64,000 nt of DNA from Eulemur rufifrons (GCF_041146395.1 NC_091010.1:48938001-49002000), one strand, 5' to 3'; numbered from the stretch's first letter, positions 13,145-26,490 are shown. Notes: generated by a model not told the origin, from the letters alone. A program made the numbers and translations.

Positions 13145-13481
13145 TTTTTTATTTTTTTTTGAGACAGAGTCTCGCTCTGTTGCCCGGGCTAGAGTGAGTG
13201 CCGTGGCGTCAGCTTAGCTCACAGCAACCTCAAACTCCTGGGCTTAAGCGATCCTACTGCCTCAGCCTCCCGAGTAGCTAGGACTACAGGCATGCGCCAC
13301 CATGCCCGGCTAATTTTTTGTATATATATATTTTAGTTGTCCATATAATTTCTTTCTATTTTTGGTAGAGACGGGGTCTCGCTCTTGCTCAGGCTGGTCT
13401 CGAACTCCTGACCTCGAGCGATCCACCCGCCTCGGCCTCCCAGAGTGCTAGGATTACAGGCGTGAGCCACCGCGCCCGGCC
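13124..13481 (-). repeat. young lemur-type dimeric Alu with target-site duplication
   Basis: Long T/A-rich head, 'GAGACAGAGTCTCGCTCTGT' and a near-consensus body ending 'GCCACCGCGCCCGGCC'. A 14-base duplication GGATTTTTATTTTT lies at 13110-13123 and 13482-13495. Confidence 0.94.
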
Positions 13482-13939
13482 GGATTTTTATTTTTATTCA
13501 ATGGGTTATGGGTTTATTCAATATGTTAGTGTCATTATTTATTTTCATGCTTAAATTGTCCCCAGTTTGGCCAGTGGAAGTCTCTTTAAGCTGGCTCCTT
13601 TGTCCTTTTGACATTTTTGAGCAGTCCTTTATTTTCTGGAACAAGTTGTTGTAGGCTCATCTTGTACCTTCCCTGTCCAGGCCCTGGAATCAGCCATTTT
13701 TCCAAGGGGCCTGGTGGCTTTTAGTTGCGAATGGAACTTAGAACTAAAGGCCTATTTGTTGTGCTTGTTACTGCTAGGGTGTCATTGTCCAGTGATTCAA
13801 TTTCTAATTCTAAGACTTTAGATTCTACAATTCAACACTTGTATATGTGAACAAAGATGAATATTCAAGGACATTTATTTTCTCGTCACACTCACTACTT
13901 CCAAATAGAACCAAGCCGTCTCTTCTTTTGCCTTTATTA

Positions 13940-14215
13940 CAGTCACGTGTCACTTAACAATTGGGATACATTCTGACAAATGCATCATTAGGAGATTTGG
14001 CCATCTGTGAACATCACAGAGCGTTCTTACACAAACCTGGATGGTATAACCTACAACACACCTAGGCTGTGTGGTATGGTTTATTGCTCCTAGGCTACAA
14101 ACCTGTACAGCATGTGGCTGTACTGAATACTGTAGGCAACTGTAATGCAATGATAAATATTTGTGCATGTAAACATAGAAAAGGTACAGTAAAAATATGC
14201 TGTTATAATCTTCAT
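13940..14215. repeat. medium-reiteration interspersed repeat, family not assigned
   Basis: 'CACGTGTCACTTAACAATTG' through 'CTCCTAGGCTACAAACCTGT' and 'GAAAAGGTACAGTAAAAATA' is a phrase set I know as a recurrent mammalian repeat, but I cannot name the family with confidence. Confidence 0.5.
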
Positions 14216-14344
14216 ATGTGCAGTCATATGCTTTTCTGCTTGCTCACAGGACAAGGACTCTCAGCCATAGGGTGGTCATATCTACCTTTCTCTCCCAGAT
14301 ACTCAAATGACTTGCAAAGGACTTTATTAGGGTCTCCACTCAAG

Positions 14345-14580
14345 AGTCACCTTATCAGATAAGCCTTCTCTATTCCATTTAAAATTGTACCCATCACTTA
14401 TCACTATTGGATATTGTGTCGTATACTTACCTATTTGCTTGTCAGTCTCTCCTCCTCTACGTTACACCTATAATGCAAGCTCTATGAGGGCAAGGACTTG
14501 TTTGGTTTTCTGCTATAGCTCCAGTACTTAGAATACTGACCAGCATATTGTGGGCTCTCAGATGCCTGTTGAGTGAGTGA
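14345..14580 (+). repeat. L2 LINE 3' end (first of a pair)
   Basis: 'ATGAGGGCAAGGACTTGTTT' and 'CAGATGCCTGTTGAGTGAGT' mark an L2 terminus. Confidence 0.65.
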
Positions 14581-14582
14581 AG

Positions 14583-15015
14583 ATAACCTTCACTCCTTAG
14601 GGCTTTTGCACCCACCATGCCTTCTGCCTGGCTTCTCCCTCACCCTTCTGTTTGCCTGTTATCTTCTTTGCATTCTTTTTTTTTTTTTTTTTCTGTTTTC
14701 TTGTTTTGATACAGGGCAATCTTTGCATTTTTTAGATCTTAGCTTAAAATGTCACCTCCTCAGAGAAGCCTTCCCTGATTACCTTATTCTAAATTAAGTT
14801 CTGCTACCTAACTCCCTCTTTCTATTTCAGCCCCTTATTCCTGCTATAGTATAACAACTTCCCTTTCTTTATTTGCCTGTGGCCCCGTCCCCATATCTCC
14901 CCACTAAAATATAAATTCCATGAGGGCAGGGACTGCCATGGCTGTCTCATTCACTGCTGTATTCCGAGGGCCTAGAACGGTTTCTGGCAAATAATAGGCA
15001 CTCGAGAAATTTGTT
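14583..15015 (+). repeat. L2 LINE 3' end (second of a pair)
   Basis: 'AAAATGTCACCTCCTCAGAG', 'AAGCCTTCCCTGATTACCTT' and 'CCATGAGGGCAGGGACTGCC': a second L2 end in the same orientation immediately after the first. Confidence 0.75.
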
Positions 15016-15019
15016 GTAC

Positions 15020-15310
15020 TTTTTTAATCTCTACAAACTGGAAATAATCCAATAGCTACAGAATACTGGGTGCTGTTAAAGAATGAGTTTGCTCTATATG
15101 CACTGACATGGAATGATGTCCGAGATATACTTAGTGTAAAATAAAATGTCATAGGCAAAACAACGAAATTCTTTTATGTAGTTAATACTATGTGCATAGA
15201 AAAAAATAGAAACATAATAGATTGGACCCCAGTGATCATTAGGAAGTGAGGGAAATCAGAAAAGATGTCAGTTTCCTATGTCATGTATTTCTGTATTGAA
15301 AACTATTTTT
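15020..15310 (+). repeat. possible L1 3'-UTR remnant
   Basis: 'ACAAACTGGAAATAATCCAA' and 'GACATGGAATGATGTCCGAG' resemble the 3' region of ancient L1M elements. Diverged. Confidence 0.4.
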
Positions 15311-15319
15311 TAAAACAAA

Positions 15320-15530
15320 CACTAACATATGTGCACTTAATGTATGCCAGGCACTGGGGTAGACACTGTGTGTACTGTGGAAACATTGAGATTTCATAGG
15401 ATCTTCTCAATAACCTTATGAGATAGGTTCTAGTATCATCATCCCCATTTGAGATGAAGATATTGGTTCAGGGACATTAAATAATTCACACAAGGTCACA
15501 TAGCAAACCCATTGCACTATGCCACCTTCT
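15320..15530 (-). repeat. MIR SINE
   Basis: 'ATGTATGCCAGGCACTGGGG', 'CAATAACCTTATGAGATAGG' and 'ACAAGGTCACATAGCAAACC': reverse MIR. Confidence 0.75.
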
Positions 15531-16050
15531 TGTGTTTTTATAATTTTTTTTAAAAAAGGAAAGGAAAATAAGATGAAACTAGGGGTAACATTTCAGGATC
15601 CAGGCTTTATACAAAAGATACTAAGCAAATTTGGCTCTGAGCTCCCTGAAAACCAGGGCAAAAAGAAAAACATGATCAGTTATGAGATCCTTTGTGCTTA
15701 AAAGATAAGAGCAAACCACTGATCAGAGGAAACACCTCTTCAAAGTGCTGAGGTTTGAGAGAACTCCATGAAACTCATAAATACAATAGTATCTAATCAG
15801 GTGGTCTATAGTTTCAATAACTCACCTGTATACCCAGGTAACCAAATAGAAGTTCAGTAGCAATTCCACAAGGGACCAAATTTCTACAGCTGGGCATCAG
15901 ATCTGGTGATCTGGCTAGAGTAGTTAAAATTGGACATGTGGCCACTCTCCAGCAAACTCCTGTAAGATTGCAAACCTCAGCCTATTAAGAATTAAAGACT
16001 TAGCAAGAATTGGTAAACAAGAAGTGACTTTCATCTTAACTTCCAAGTAG
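15531..16050. other. unique intergenic sequence
   Basis: AT-rich unique sequence without a recognised gene or repeat. Confidence 0.4.
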
Positions 16051-16160
16051 GCTGGGTTATTTTATGTCTCTTTGACAGATGAGGAAACTGAGGCTGAGAG
16101 AGCTTTAAGATATAGGTTAGAAAATGTCAAAGCCAGCCTTAAGCCCAGGTCTCAGGCATC
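16050..16160 (-). repeat. MIR SINE fragment
   Basis: 'GACAGATGAGGAAACTGAGG' is the reverse MIR core. Confidence 0.65.
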
Positions 16161-16458
16161 CCTTCCCTAGTCATGCCTACCACACTTCAACAATAGAGCT
16201 TATACCCTCAGAATCTCTGTGGATGGTGGGCCACAGGACCAAGAGAGCGTAGGTGTTAGCCTGAACACTGGAGGGGAGCTGGGGAAGAGGGGAGGTAGGC
16301 CCAGGGGTCAGGGTGCACACATTCTCCAGAGGGCCACTGTAACAACTCGCCACCCTACCTTGTACTCCAAGGGAGGATGTAAAGCTCTCTTTACACCGAT
16401 GAGAAAACACCACCCCCCAAATAAAAATTATCTCACAGTGTACAATTGACTTCATTCC

Positions 16459-16464
16459 TTTATT
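16459..16464 (-). terminator. C10orf95: polyadenylation signal of C10orf95
   Basis: Plus TTTATT reads AATAAA on the minus strand, about 440 bases past the stop codon. Cleavage is expected near 16,445. It is the nearest canonical signal downstream of the reading frame. Confidence 0.6.
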
Positions 16465-16901
16465 TACTTTTCTTTACAAGTTGGGGATGTCGCTCCCCCA
16501 GCTTTGCTGGAAGTGGGGGGGCTCTGGGAGAGGGAGGAGACGAGGGGAAAGTTGGGGCTTACAGAAGGGCAGGCTTCTTAGGAGAAGAAGATGGGAAGGA
16601 GGAGGGAGTGAGGGAACAAAGGGTCCAGGCCCTTCTACCACCCTACTCCCCGCTTCCTAAGCCCCCAAAAGGAAGGAAGAATAGAACATCCAGAGATGTC
16701 CTTGATTGCTTTTCGTCCTCCCCCAACGTCCAGCAATAATGCGAAAGAAATTAAAGAAGTGCAGGAGGGGGCCGGCGGGCCGTCACGGAAAAACCCAAAG
16801 ACAGGTGAGGCGCAGCGAGCGGCTCCCGCGCACGGGTTGGGGGCGCAGGAAGGAGAGGCGCGTGCATTCTCGCGGGCGGGCAGCTGGGCCCTGCGGCGCT
16901 G

Positions 16902-18230
<1,329 letters not shown>

Positions 18231-18359
18231 AGCATCTGACTTCAAGTTTACATCACTAGGAAGGTAGTGCTAATAATATCCCCACATTACATAGCAAGAA
18301 GCTACTTGCCTCAGAGTTGGTACACAATAAATGTGTTCAATGGCTGGGGCTAATGTAGG

Positions 18360-18620
18360 TTAAATAACATGCCCAGACTCACACAGGTAGTTATGGTAAG
18401 GGCAAAATTCAACCCCATGTCTGTCTCAAGACTCATGCTCACAATATTAGTCTTATTGCCAATCCATGCTGGGGTTTCTTTCAGACTATCGCAAAATCCT
18501 CCCACCTTAGAATGTTACACAGTGCTTTCAATTCTTAACAGCCATGTGAAATACATAGTGATATTCTCATTTAATGTATAAGGAACCAAAGACTCAGAGA
18601 AGTTAGGCTGCTTTCCTGGG
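18360..18620 (-). repeat. MIR-like SINE fragments
   Basis: 'AATAACATGCCCAGACTCAC' and 'ACCAAAGACTCAGAGAAGTT' look like two decayed reverse MIR pieces. Confidence 0.45.
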
Positions 18621-18624
18621 ATTG

Positions 18625-18996
18625 TGGTAGGGGTCCTCAGCCCCTGTGAAACAGGAAGAAATTCGGTGGGAACTCTGTACCAGGGACAAAAGGTGTAAAG
18701 TTGTAAAAACTGCTAAGGATCTAGATTGTAAAACTGCTAACTTGCTTTATGACTTCTGTAACTTACTTACAAAGAGCAGGCAGGCACCAAAAAGATAAGA
18801 CATGCATGCCTGACCACTGCCTGCTCAGGACCCTGCCCCCACTAGGAATAGAGATAACAGCATTGTAACTGTGCCCCTCACCCTTCCTAAAAACGTTTAA
18901 AGGACTGTTACACTCTTTGTTCGGGGCTCAGAATTTGGACCCTATCCCAAACGCTTGTCTTCTCCCTTGCCTGGTCTCTGGGTCAGTCATTTGGTG
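18625..18996 (+). mobile_element. candidate solo LTR of an endogenous retrovirus
   Basis: The block starts TGTGGTAGGGG and ends near CTCTGGGTCAGTCA (TG...CA limits). It has a TTTAAAGG promoter-like motif at about 18,896 followed by 'TTGTTCGGGGCTCAGAATTT' and 'CTTGCCTGGTCTCTGGGTCA', the kind of R/U5 text seen in gammaretrovirus-like LTRs. No internal retroviral sequence is present and no target-site duplication is obvious. Family not assigned. Confidence 0.45.
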
Positions 18997-19272
18997 AAGG
19001 CTCCCCCTTCTTATCCTGCAACAGGATCACACAGCCTATAACTAGCACAGTGAAATTTGAACCCAGTCCAACTGAAGCCAAAGCCCAGAAGTCACTTGGG
19101 TGAAGCCAGAAAGATTGCTTCATCGAGACAGAGTGAGCCCTGTCTGAGCTCCAGGCCCCTTCAGTTGTGGGCCAGAACCCCTCCACCCCTTCCTTCTCCA
19201 GTGGGGTGAGTGATAGTTGTGGGTAATTCAAACTGATAGCTTCTCCCAGCTGTGGGGCTGCCATACTTTCCT

Positions 19273-19556
19273 CCCCCCCCCTTTTTTTTTTTTTTGATAG
19301 TCTCTGTAGCCCAGACTAGGGTGCAGTGGCATTATCATAGCTCATTACAACTTCAAACTCCTGGGTTCAAGTGATCCTCCTGCCTCAGCCTCCCGAGTAG
19401 CTGGGACTACAGGCATGCACCACCATGACAAGCTAATTTTTCTATTTTTAGTAGACACAGGGTCTCACACTTGCTCAGGCTGGTCTCAAACTCCTGGCCT
19501 CAGGCAATCCTCCCACCTTAGCCCCCAGAGTGCTAGGATTACCACTGTGCCCGGCC
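19273..19556 (-). repeat. dimeric Alu SINE
   Basis: Poly-C/T head, 'GGTGCAGTGGCATTATCATA', ending 'CCACTGTGCCCGGCC'. Minus orientation; an older copy. Confidence 0.88.
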
Positions 19557-19884
19557 TCCTTCCCCTTCTGTTGACTCAAGCAGCATCCCTACAGAACCTT
19601 ATAGGTTTTTCTGGGTTCTCAGTATCCTCAAAACCCAGCTGCCCTCTGGGAAGGCCTCCCACACTCCCCCTGGTGATGTCACATTATTCCTGACTGAGCT
19701 ACTCTCCTAAGTAATTAGGGCCAGTGGCCTAGTGAAGGCAGCTGCTGGGGCTAGGCTCTAGATGGAGACAAGGGGCTTGGCTAGAGTTTCATTTGTAATC
19801 TACCTGACACTCCTTAGAAGCCTTGCCCTCTGTCCACTCTGAGGACCGGTCCCAGGACACAGGAGACTTTGTTGAGGGAGTTCT

Positions 19885-20665
19885 TCTGTGGTAGGCAGAA
19901 TAATAGTCCCCACCAAAGATGTTCATGTTCTCGTCCCTGGGAACTTATGACTATGTTATGTTACATGAGAAGAGAGAATTAAGGTATTAAGGTGGTATTA
20001 AGGTTGCTAATTAACTGACCTTAAAATGAGATTATCCTAGATTATCTGCGTGGACCCAATGTAATCACAAGGATCCTTAAATGGGGAAGAGGGAGGCAGA
20101 ACAGTCACTGTCAGAGTGATGCAATGTGAGAAAGACTTGACCAGCCATTGCTAGCTTTTTTTTTTTTTTTTTTTTTTAGACAGGGTCTTGCTCTGTCACC
20201 TGGGCTAGAGTGCAGTAGTGTCATCATAGCCTCAAACTCCTGGGCTCAAGTGATCCCAAGTGGTTGGGACTACAGGCACGTGCCACCATGCTCAGCTAAT
20301 TTTTTTATTTTTTGTGGAGACAGGGTCTCACTCTTGCTCAGGCTGATCTCAAACTCACGGCTTCAAGCAATCCTCCCGCCTCAGCTTACCAAAGTGCTAG
20401 GATTGCAGGCGTGAGCCACTGCACCTGGCTCATTGCTGGCTTTGAAGATGGAAAGGAGTCATGAGCCAAGGCATGCAAGCAGCCTCTGGGAGCTGGAAAA
20501 TGGATAACCTCCAGAGAGGAATGCAGTTTTGCCAACGCCTTTTTAGCCAACAAGTCCCATTTCAGACTTCTGACCTCCAGAACTGTAAGATAATACATTT
20601 GTATTGTTTTCAGCCACTAAGTTTGTGTTAATTTATTATAGCACCAATAGTAAACTAATATACTT
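19885..20665 (+). mobile_element. MLT1-type MaLR LTR, split by an Alu
   Basis: Left part: 'GGTAGGCAGAATAATAGTCC', 'GATTATCCTAGATTATCTGC' and 'AATGTAATCACAAGGATCCT'. Right part: 'GCTGGCTTTGAAGATGGAAA', 'GACTTCTGACCTCCAGAACT' and 'CAGCCACTAAGTTTGTGTTA'. These match the well-known MLT1 LTR. No internal retroviral part is seen. Confidence 0.8.
20156..20429 (-). repeat. Alu SINE inside the MLT1 LTR
   Basis: 'AGACAGGGTCTTGCTCTGTC' to 'GAGCCACTGCACCTGGCTC', minus orientation. Near-identical flanks CATTGCTAGCTT and CATTGCTGGCTT are its target-site duplication with one difference. Confidence 0.9.
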
Positions 20666-20669
20666 TTCC

Positions 20670-21055
20670 ATGCCTATTTATAACTTTGTCCCTTCCCTAA
20701 AATCCCAGCACCCGAGGAGAAATACCCAAGGCAATCCATAGACTGACCTCTCCCCAGCCTGGAGGTCACTAATGGACCCTATGGGACAGGCCAGGTTTTC
20801 CATCTGTTTGGGTCACAGCGGGGTGGGGAGTAGGGTGTGTGCAAGACCAAGCTCAAGTTGAGCCTGGGAAGGTAAAGAATGTGCATTTTAGTTTTGATCC
20901 CTACGTGCTTGCTGTAGACTTCTGCTGGTCTGGGGAGGAAGTTTTTGGGTAAAATGAGAAAAATAATGACCAAGCTGTGAGTTTCTCAGCATTCGTTCTC
21001 ACCTTGATTCCAGTAACAGCCCCCAGTATTTTGGGGTCCCACACCTTATCTATTC
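20670..21055. other. unique intergenic sequence
   Basis: Nothing recognised. Confidence 0.4.
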
Positions 21056-21059
21056 TCAG

Positions 21060-21430
21060 TAAAGTGGTTCTGGCAGAGTTGATTGTATTTTATCCTTAAA
21101 CTTTGGGTGATTCAGGGCGAAACCGATCAGCACTGCCATCTGGCCATAGTGATTGGTTTGGGCTAGCCATGTGACCCAATTTGGGCCAGTGCGAACCAAG
21201 CCCAGGACTTTATTCTCCTTGAGTGAAGAGAAGTGCTTCATTTCTTCAGGACAGAAATCTGAAATAATGGGGTCTAGGTCATGAGGGGAAGGCCTGACTG
21301 AGCGTGAAGCCACAAAAGAAGTAGAACCAAGGGACAAAGAAAGAAGTTAGGTCCTAATGACATTGTTTGAGTCCTGGATTTAAGTTACACAAGCCAATAA
21401 ATTCCTTTTTTGTTTGAGCTAGTTTGAGTG
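21060..21430. repeat. probable ancient interspersed repeat, family not assigned
   Basis: 'CCTAATGACATTGTTTGAGT', 'GCCAATAAATTCCTTTTTTG' and 'GAGCTAGTTTGAGTGGTCTT' are recurrent mammalian repeat phrases. I cannot name the family. Confidence 0.4.
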
Positions 21431-21434
21431 GTCT

Positions 21435-23580
21435 TCTATCGCCTGCATGAATGATACACCCCTGAGTATTCCCCCCCACGTGGCATTCTGCTATGAAAAA
21501 TTTCAAAATACAGCAACCTGAGTATCTTTTGATCAGGGAACTTTGTGATCAGAAGCTCACTTGTGGGCAAGATGGAGGACAGTTTGGAGAGAGAGAGGGG
21601 TTGGAGGCCAGTCATGGAGGAGGTTCTCATGTTAGCCCAGGAAAATTGACAAACAAACAGGAGCAAGGGATGGAAAAGAGAGATGGGAGTGGAATTCACC
21701 TGGGTTTCATGCCATGGCTCTAGATGGAGCCTTGATGAAGGCGGTAGGATAGAGTGTGGATGCACATGTTTCTGGCTTGGCCACCTGGGTGGGAGGTCAA
21801 GGCAATCCTGAAGATAGAAAACACCCGAGGAGGACTGAAAGTTGGGGGAATGGTGAGTTCAGGTGGGACATTCTGGGAGCTGTCCAGCAGGCGGTTTTAC
21901 ATTTAGGCTGGAGATGGGAGGTGTAGAAGTAGTCATGAAGGAAAAGGTAGTAGGTGACATTACCAGAACAGCTGCTACCCTGTGCTTATCTCTGGTCTAG
22001 ATCACACTGTTGACATCATGGTTTCCAACTTGTTGAGTTCCCACTTGTGCCTCTTGCAGGCAGCAATCTTGTTTTCCCATTTAACCCATACAGCTTATGG
22101 CCTGGCATGGACTAAAGGTTTGAGTGAATAAATGAAGAATATTGAAGATGGAAACTTGGGGGACCCTCCTTCCACCTTTAGAAGCCCTGGGAGAAACTGC
22201 CCCAGTGGAGGGGACTGAGGAGGAGTAATTAGAAAGGTAAGAGAACAGGGCGGAACCTGGATCAGAGAGGTAGGAAGCCCAGGGAGGATAGCATTTCAAG
22301 GACAGAGAGTGTTTGTGTCTCTCTCTCTGTTCTGTGGTCCAGGGACTCCAATAGGGCTCAAGGAGTCAGGCAGGCGATATGGCCTCTACCTGCACCCCGT
22401 GTCCCCTCCAGTTACTTCTGTGCCTGGCAACCACGGAGAGAAATGAGAGATAATTACTAAGGCCCAGGCCTGGTGCTGACATAAAAAGGCAACTGGTTAC
22501 ATTGTCTCTAAAACCTGAGGGCTGAGGGGCCTCAGAGTATAACCATGGGGAATTAAGTACAGCATGAGGGGCCAAAGGTCTTTCCTATTGGGTCACATCC
22601 AGTTCTGGCCCCTGCCGGCCCTCCCCATTCCCCTGTTTCCCCCACAAGACACTCAGGGAGGGCTAAGTAAAGACTTAGGTTTGCTTTGATATAAAGGCAG
22701 ACACTGGCCAGAGATAGAAAGGCAGGGGGATTCCTTTAGCAAATTTATAAAAGGCCCAATTCATGCCAGAAAAGGCCAATTCAACATGCTAGACTCCTTG
22801 TTGAATGCTGGGTTTCCTGCTTTCTATTCTCAGCCAGATGGAGGCCAGGGGTGGGGATGGGGGAGAAATGGTCACTTTCCTCCTAGTCATCAGGACTTTC
22901 TGGAGTCAGGTGGGGTTTTAGCAATTGCCTAAGTTTAGAAAACAGATGGTGTGTGTGCGTGTGCGTGTGTGTGTGTGTGGCTTGAGGGCCATAGAAGTTG
23001 AGCAGAGGGTCTGAAGGGGGAAGATTGGGGAGAAGGAGGGAAATGAGACAGGCTGGTGGGAGATGGATGGTGGAGGCAAGGTTCATGGGGTCCCTGGGGG
23101 CTTCCCAGGAAATGATGGAATAGGCTGTAGCCCCAGGACACTGGGCTCCTATGTTGGACTATTTGCTGTGGATGTCAGGGAGGAGGGAGAGCACGATATT
23201 CCTGTTGCAGGGAGTTTACTGATGACCACTGACAAAGGCACAAGGGTCACAGTTCACAAAACTCCTACACCCCTATTTCTCATTTAATGTCCCCAAATCC
23301 CTAAGGCATAAAACAGAGGTTCATGAAAGGAGGGTCTGTCAGCAAAGAAGTGGTGGAGCTAGAGGACTGAGTTCCAGGTCCCCCAGAAGCCAAAGGCCAT
23401 GCTCCTTGCCCAGGGTGGGGGTATCCAGCAGGTCTGGAATGTGTGCTGTTCTGTTGCTGAGAAACCTATCCAGGCCTACAGGCCAGTTGTGGGAAGACAT
23501 GGGACATCCTCCATAAACTAGACTGAGTGAAACAAAACTTCATTTTGAGGGCCTGGGCGGGGGTAGGAAGAGAAAGGACT
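21435..23580. other. unique intergenic sequence with a (GT)n microsatellite
   Basis: Mostly unique sequence without recognised genes. A short GT-rich microsatellite with CG interruptions occupies about 22,949-22,979. No open frame shows family resemblance. Confidence 0.45.
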
Positions 23581-23800
23581 CCTGCCTGGGAGTCAGGAGA
23601 GCTGGGGTCCAGCTTGACTGGGCCTCTTGCTTGTTGTGTGAAGGTCACTGAATCTCTCTGGACCTCAGTTTCCCCATTTGTAAAATGGGGATAATAGTGC
23701 TTACCTCCTAGGAAAATGTGAGGACTCACAAAATAATGCACGTAGAGTTCTTAACACAGTACAGGGCACAGAGTAAGAGCTCACTCTTCCTTATATTTTA
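23580..23800 (+). repeat. MIR SINE
   Basis: 'GGACCTCAGTTTCCCCATTT' and 'GTAAAATGGGGATAATAGTG' give a forward MIR core with good length. Confidence 0.8.
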
Positions 23801-24237
23801 TCATTACTACTATTAATACGAGGAGGTCGCCTGCATGGCTACTCATTCAGGGGCTGGTGGCTGTGCCCCACGTCCCCTGCTCTGGCTCCTCTGGCCAGAG
23901 CCATGGTGCCCACAGCTCAAGCTGGGCCTGTCCACCCTTGAGGGGCTCACAATGCAGCATCAGAGAGTCCCAGGTCGTGCCGCTGCCACCTCCAAATCTG
24001 CCACAGCTTTGTATTCAGTCAGACCATAAGGCTTGGAGGAAGGTGGTGTCTTCATTCTCCGGATTAATATTAATCAAGGACGAGGGAGGAAGAAAGGGAG
24101 CACTCAGAAAAAAACTAGTTGAACTGAAGCGATATTAAGCCTTTGTGGAGGTGAAAGAGAAGGTGTGAGCCAGTCAGGAATCCAGGCAACCTGCCTCTAT
24201 TTGCCAGCGTTTACTTTTTCTTTTTGGTCCCTAAGGG

Positions 24238-24438
24238 CAAGCGCCCGAGACAAACATGGCGGCGGCAGCCTCAGGCGCGGTCACCTGCCCGAGCTGCGGT
24301 CCGAGCCGCGCGGAGCCAATCACCGCGCGGGGGCGGAGAGAGAAGCTGGGGAAGCCCAGGATGGCGTGCGCGCAGGCGCACTGGCTTGCACCTGGCTCCG
24401 GACAGCCGCGGGATAAGGCTTTGCCTGCCACGATTTCG
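24238..24438 (+). promoter_or_regulatory. MFSD13A: CpG promoter and candidate non-coding exon 1 of MFSD13A
   Basis: A compact CpG-rich block. AACATGGCGGC (24253-24263) is a strong YY1 start-site motif, and GCGCAGGCGCA (24370-24380) is an NRF1 motif. The block ends at CGATTTCG followed by GTGAGACA (24439), a good splice donor. The start is placed just 5' of the YY1 motif by inference. Short open frames here are not part of the protein. Confidence 0.6.
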
Positions 24439-24741
24439 GTGAGACACTGGCCCGTGGCCGGGGCTCAGGGGCAGGAGTGGGCAGGAATGGGGGCCGATGT
24501 GACACAAACGACAGGCCCAAGGGGGACGGGAATGCTTTCCTCTCTCGGAGTCATGAGGGCTGTCTGAGGGGGTCCTTGAGGTGATAAGGTTGTGGGTTGG
24601 GAATGTTCTGGGGTTAGGGTGGGAGAAGCTGGGCTTAAGGGGGCGAGGTGGCATCTTTGCAGAAGGGCTCTCTGGGGGTCTGAGGGAAAGGGATGCAGTG
24701 GATTAGGTAGCTCCCAGGGCGTCTGGGAGCCACACCATTAG

Positions 24742-24893
24742 CATAATGGCTTAACCCTGGTGGCACTTCAGGAGCTTTAAAAAAAAATACCGATGGGATC
24801 AATGCTGGGCCCCATCCCGAGATTCCAGTTTAATTGGTCTGGGTGAGGCCTGGGCCTCAGTATTATTGAACAGCTCCTCAGGTGATTTTACTG
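24742..24893 (+). repeat. MER5A-type hAT-Charlie DNA element
   Basis: 'CAGGAGCTTTAAAAAAAAAT', 'ATTCCAGTTTAATTGGTCTG' and 'CAGCTCCTCAGGTGATTTTA' follow the MER5A consensus. Confidence 0.75.
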
Positions 24894-24899
24894 AGCAGA

Positions 24900-25690
24900 C
24901 GGAGATCCACTACACAAGTTTCAGCGCCAGCTACTGAGGAAAGAGCCTGGGTAGACCCCAAACTCCTCAGTGGCTTGAGAGGGGCCACTGGGGTGAAGTT
25001 GTTGACCCTCCAGTGCTGCTGTGGTAATCTGGGGGGCAGAGAGGCAGGTCTCTTCCCCAGTAATGTGAAAGCTCATTTCCAGCCTGAGGAGGAGGAGAAG
25101 GAGGAGGAGGAGCCCATTAGCTTCAGGGGTAAAGGAAAGGTCCCCAACTGCACCCCTGTGGGGAGGCTGAGCTGGAAGATAAGATTCCAGAGTGTGAAAC
25201 AGGAAACACAGCAGACAATTCAGCTGCTTGTTGAGAAAGGGACACGTTGGGTATTATACCTTTCATTTTCGTCTGTTCATTTGATACCGCTGAGGACAGG
25301 CAGAAAAGGGAACTGTTTTCTCTGCCTCACAGATGTAGGAGTAAACTTAGATAGCTAGTTAGTGATAAAAGGCAGACCGGGCCCAGGGCGCCTACCTCCA
25401 AGTTATGCTTATTAGTAGGTTTTCCCCTAAGCACTAATGCTTCCTGCTCAGTCTTTAGCATTTCCAATGTGAATCAGAAGCAAACACCCCCCACTCCTTC
25501 TGATCCTCCTCTCACCAAGGGTCCAGTTTGGCTGTCTCAGTTTCCTCCACCAAATCCATCAGCCCCCCACCCACCAGAGGGTGGTCAAAAATCAGGGAGT
25601 TACTGCTGCTTCCATCTCTTTCTAGTTCTCTATCTCCCAGGAGCCAGATGGGGAGAGGGTGGGAGAGATTTTACATGATGACAATGGGCT
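24900..25690. other. MFSD13A intron 1, unique sequence
   Basis: No exon or clear repeat. A GAGGAG-rich purine tract lies near 25,085-25,110. Confidence 0.4.
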
Positions 25691-25900
25691 CTTTCCAAAC
25701 AGATCTGATTCTTGTCACCTCCCCACACCTAGTGCCTGCCATCCCAATGTCCTTAGGATAGAATCTTGTGAGGTTTACAAAACCCTTTCTGATCTGGCCC
25801 CTTTCTCCGTCCTAGCTCTGAGCTCTCTTCCCAGACTGTGTCTGTATTTCTTAGCACAGTGCTGTGCACTTGGTGAAAGCTTGATAACTGTTACTCCGTG
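25690..25900 (+). repeat. L2-type LINE fragment
   Basis: 'CAAAACCCTTTCTGATCTGG' and 'CTTAGCACAGTGCTGTGCAC' are decayed L2 phrases. Confidence 0.5.
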
Positions 25901-26329
25901 TTATTATCTGTATTCTTCTTCGGACTCCTGTTGCTTTGCTTTACACGTTTTACTCAGAGGGCCACATCGAGCTTCCTGGGTTGCCTCTTTCTATGGCTGC
26001 TGCAGCTGCTGTTCCCTAGGGCCATGGATGCCCACGTTGGCGTTTTAGGAGCAAATTGACGCATCAGGTATTAAGTGAGCACCTACTGCATGGAGGAGGA
26101 GCCTGGTGGAAGCAGAGGACAGAAATCAAGGGTGGGCTGACCTGGCCCTGCCCTTACAGAGCTTGTGGGCTGTAAGAGGGTAAGGGAGGGATTTGGATCC
26201 TGGATACAGGGGCTGAGGGATTTGAAAAGGGAAGAGCACACATGAGTGGGTGTATTCAGCAGGGCTAACTGGTCCTGTGACACTGAATGGGCAGGATTTG
26301 ACAAGATTGGGGTGGTATGGTGAGGTGAA

Positions 26330-26490
26330 AAATGCAGAGATTGCTGTTTTGGATCTTGGCCTCTAATAGCTCTGTGACTTTGGGCCAGTTATTTAACCTT
26401 CAGAGCCTCGGTTTCTCCATCTATCAAATGTGGATGGCAATAGTAACAGAGCCGTAAGGATTCGTGATGATGCATGTAAAAGCCAAGCAT
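26330..26490 (+). repeat. MIR SINE
   Basis: 'CTGTGACTTTGGGCCAGTTA' and 'CTCGGTTTCTCCATCTATCA' are the forward MIR core. Confidence 0.7.
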
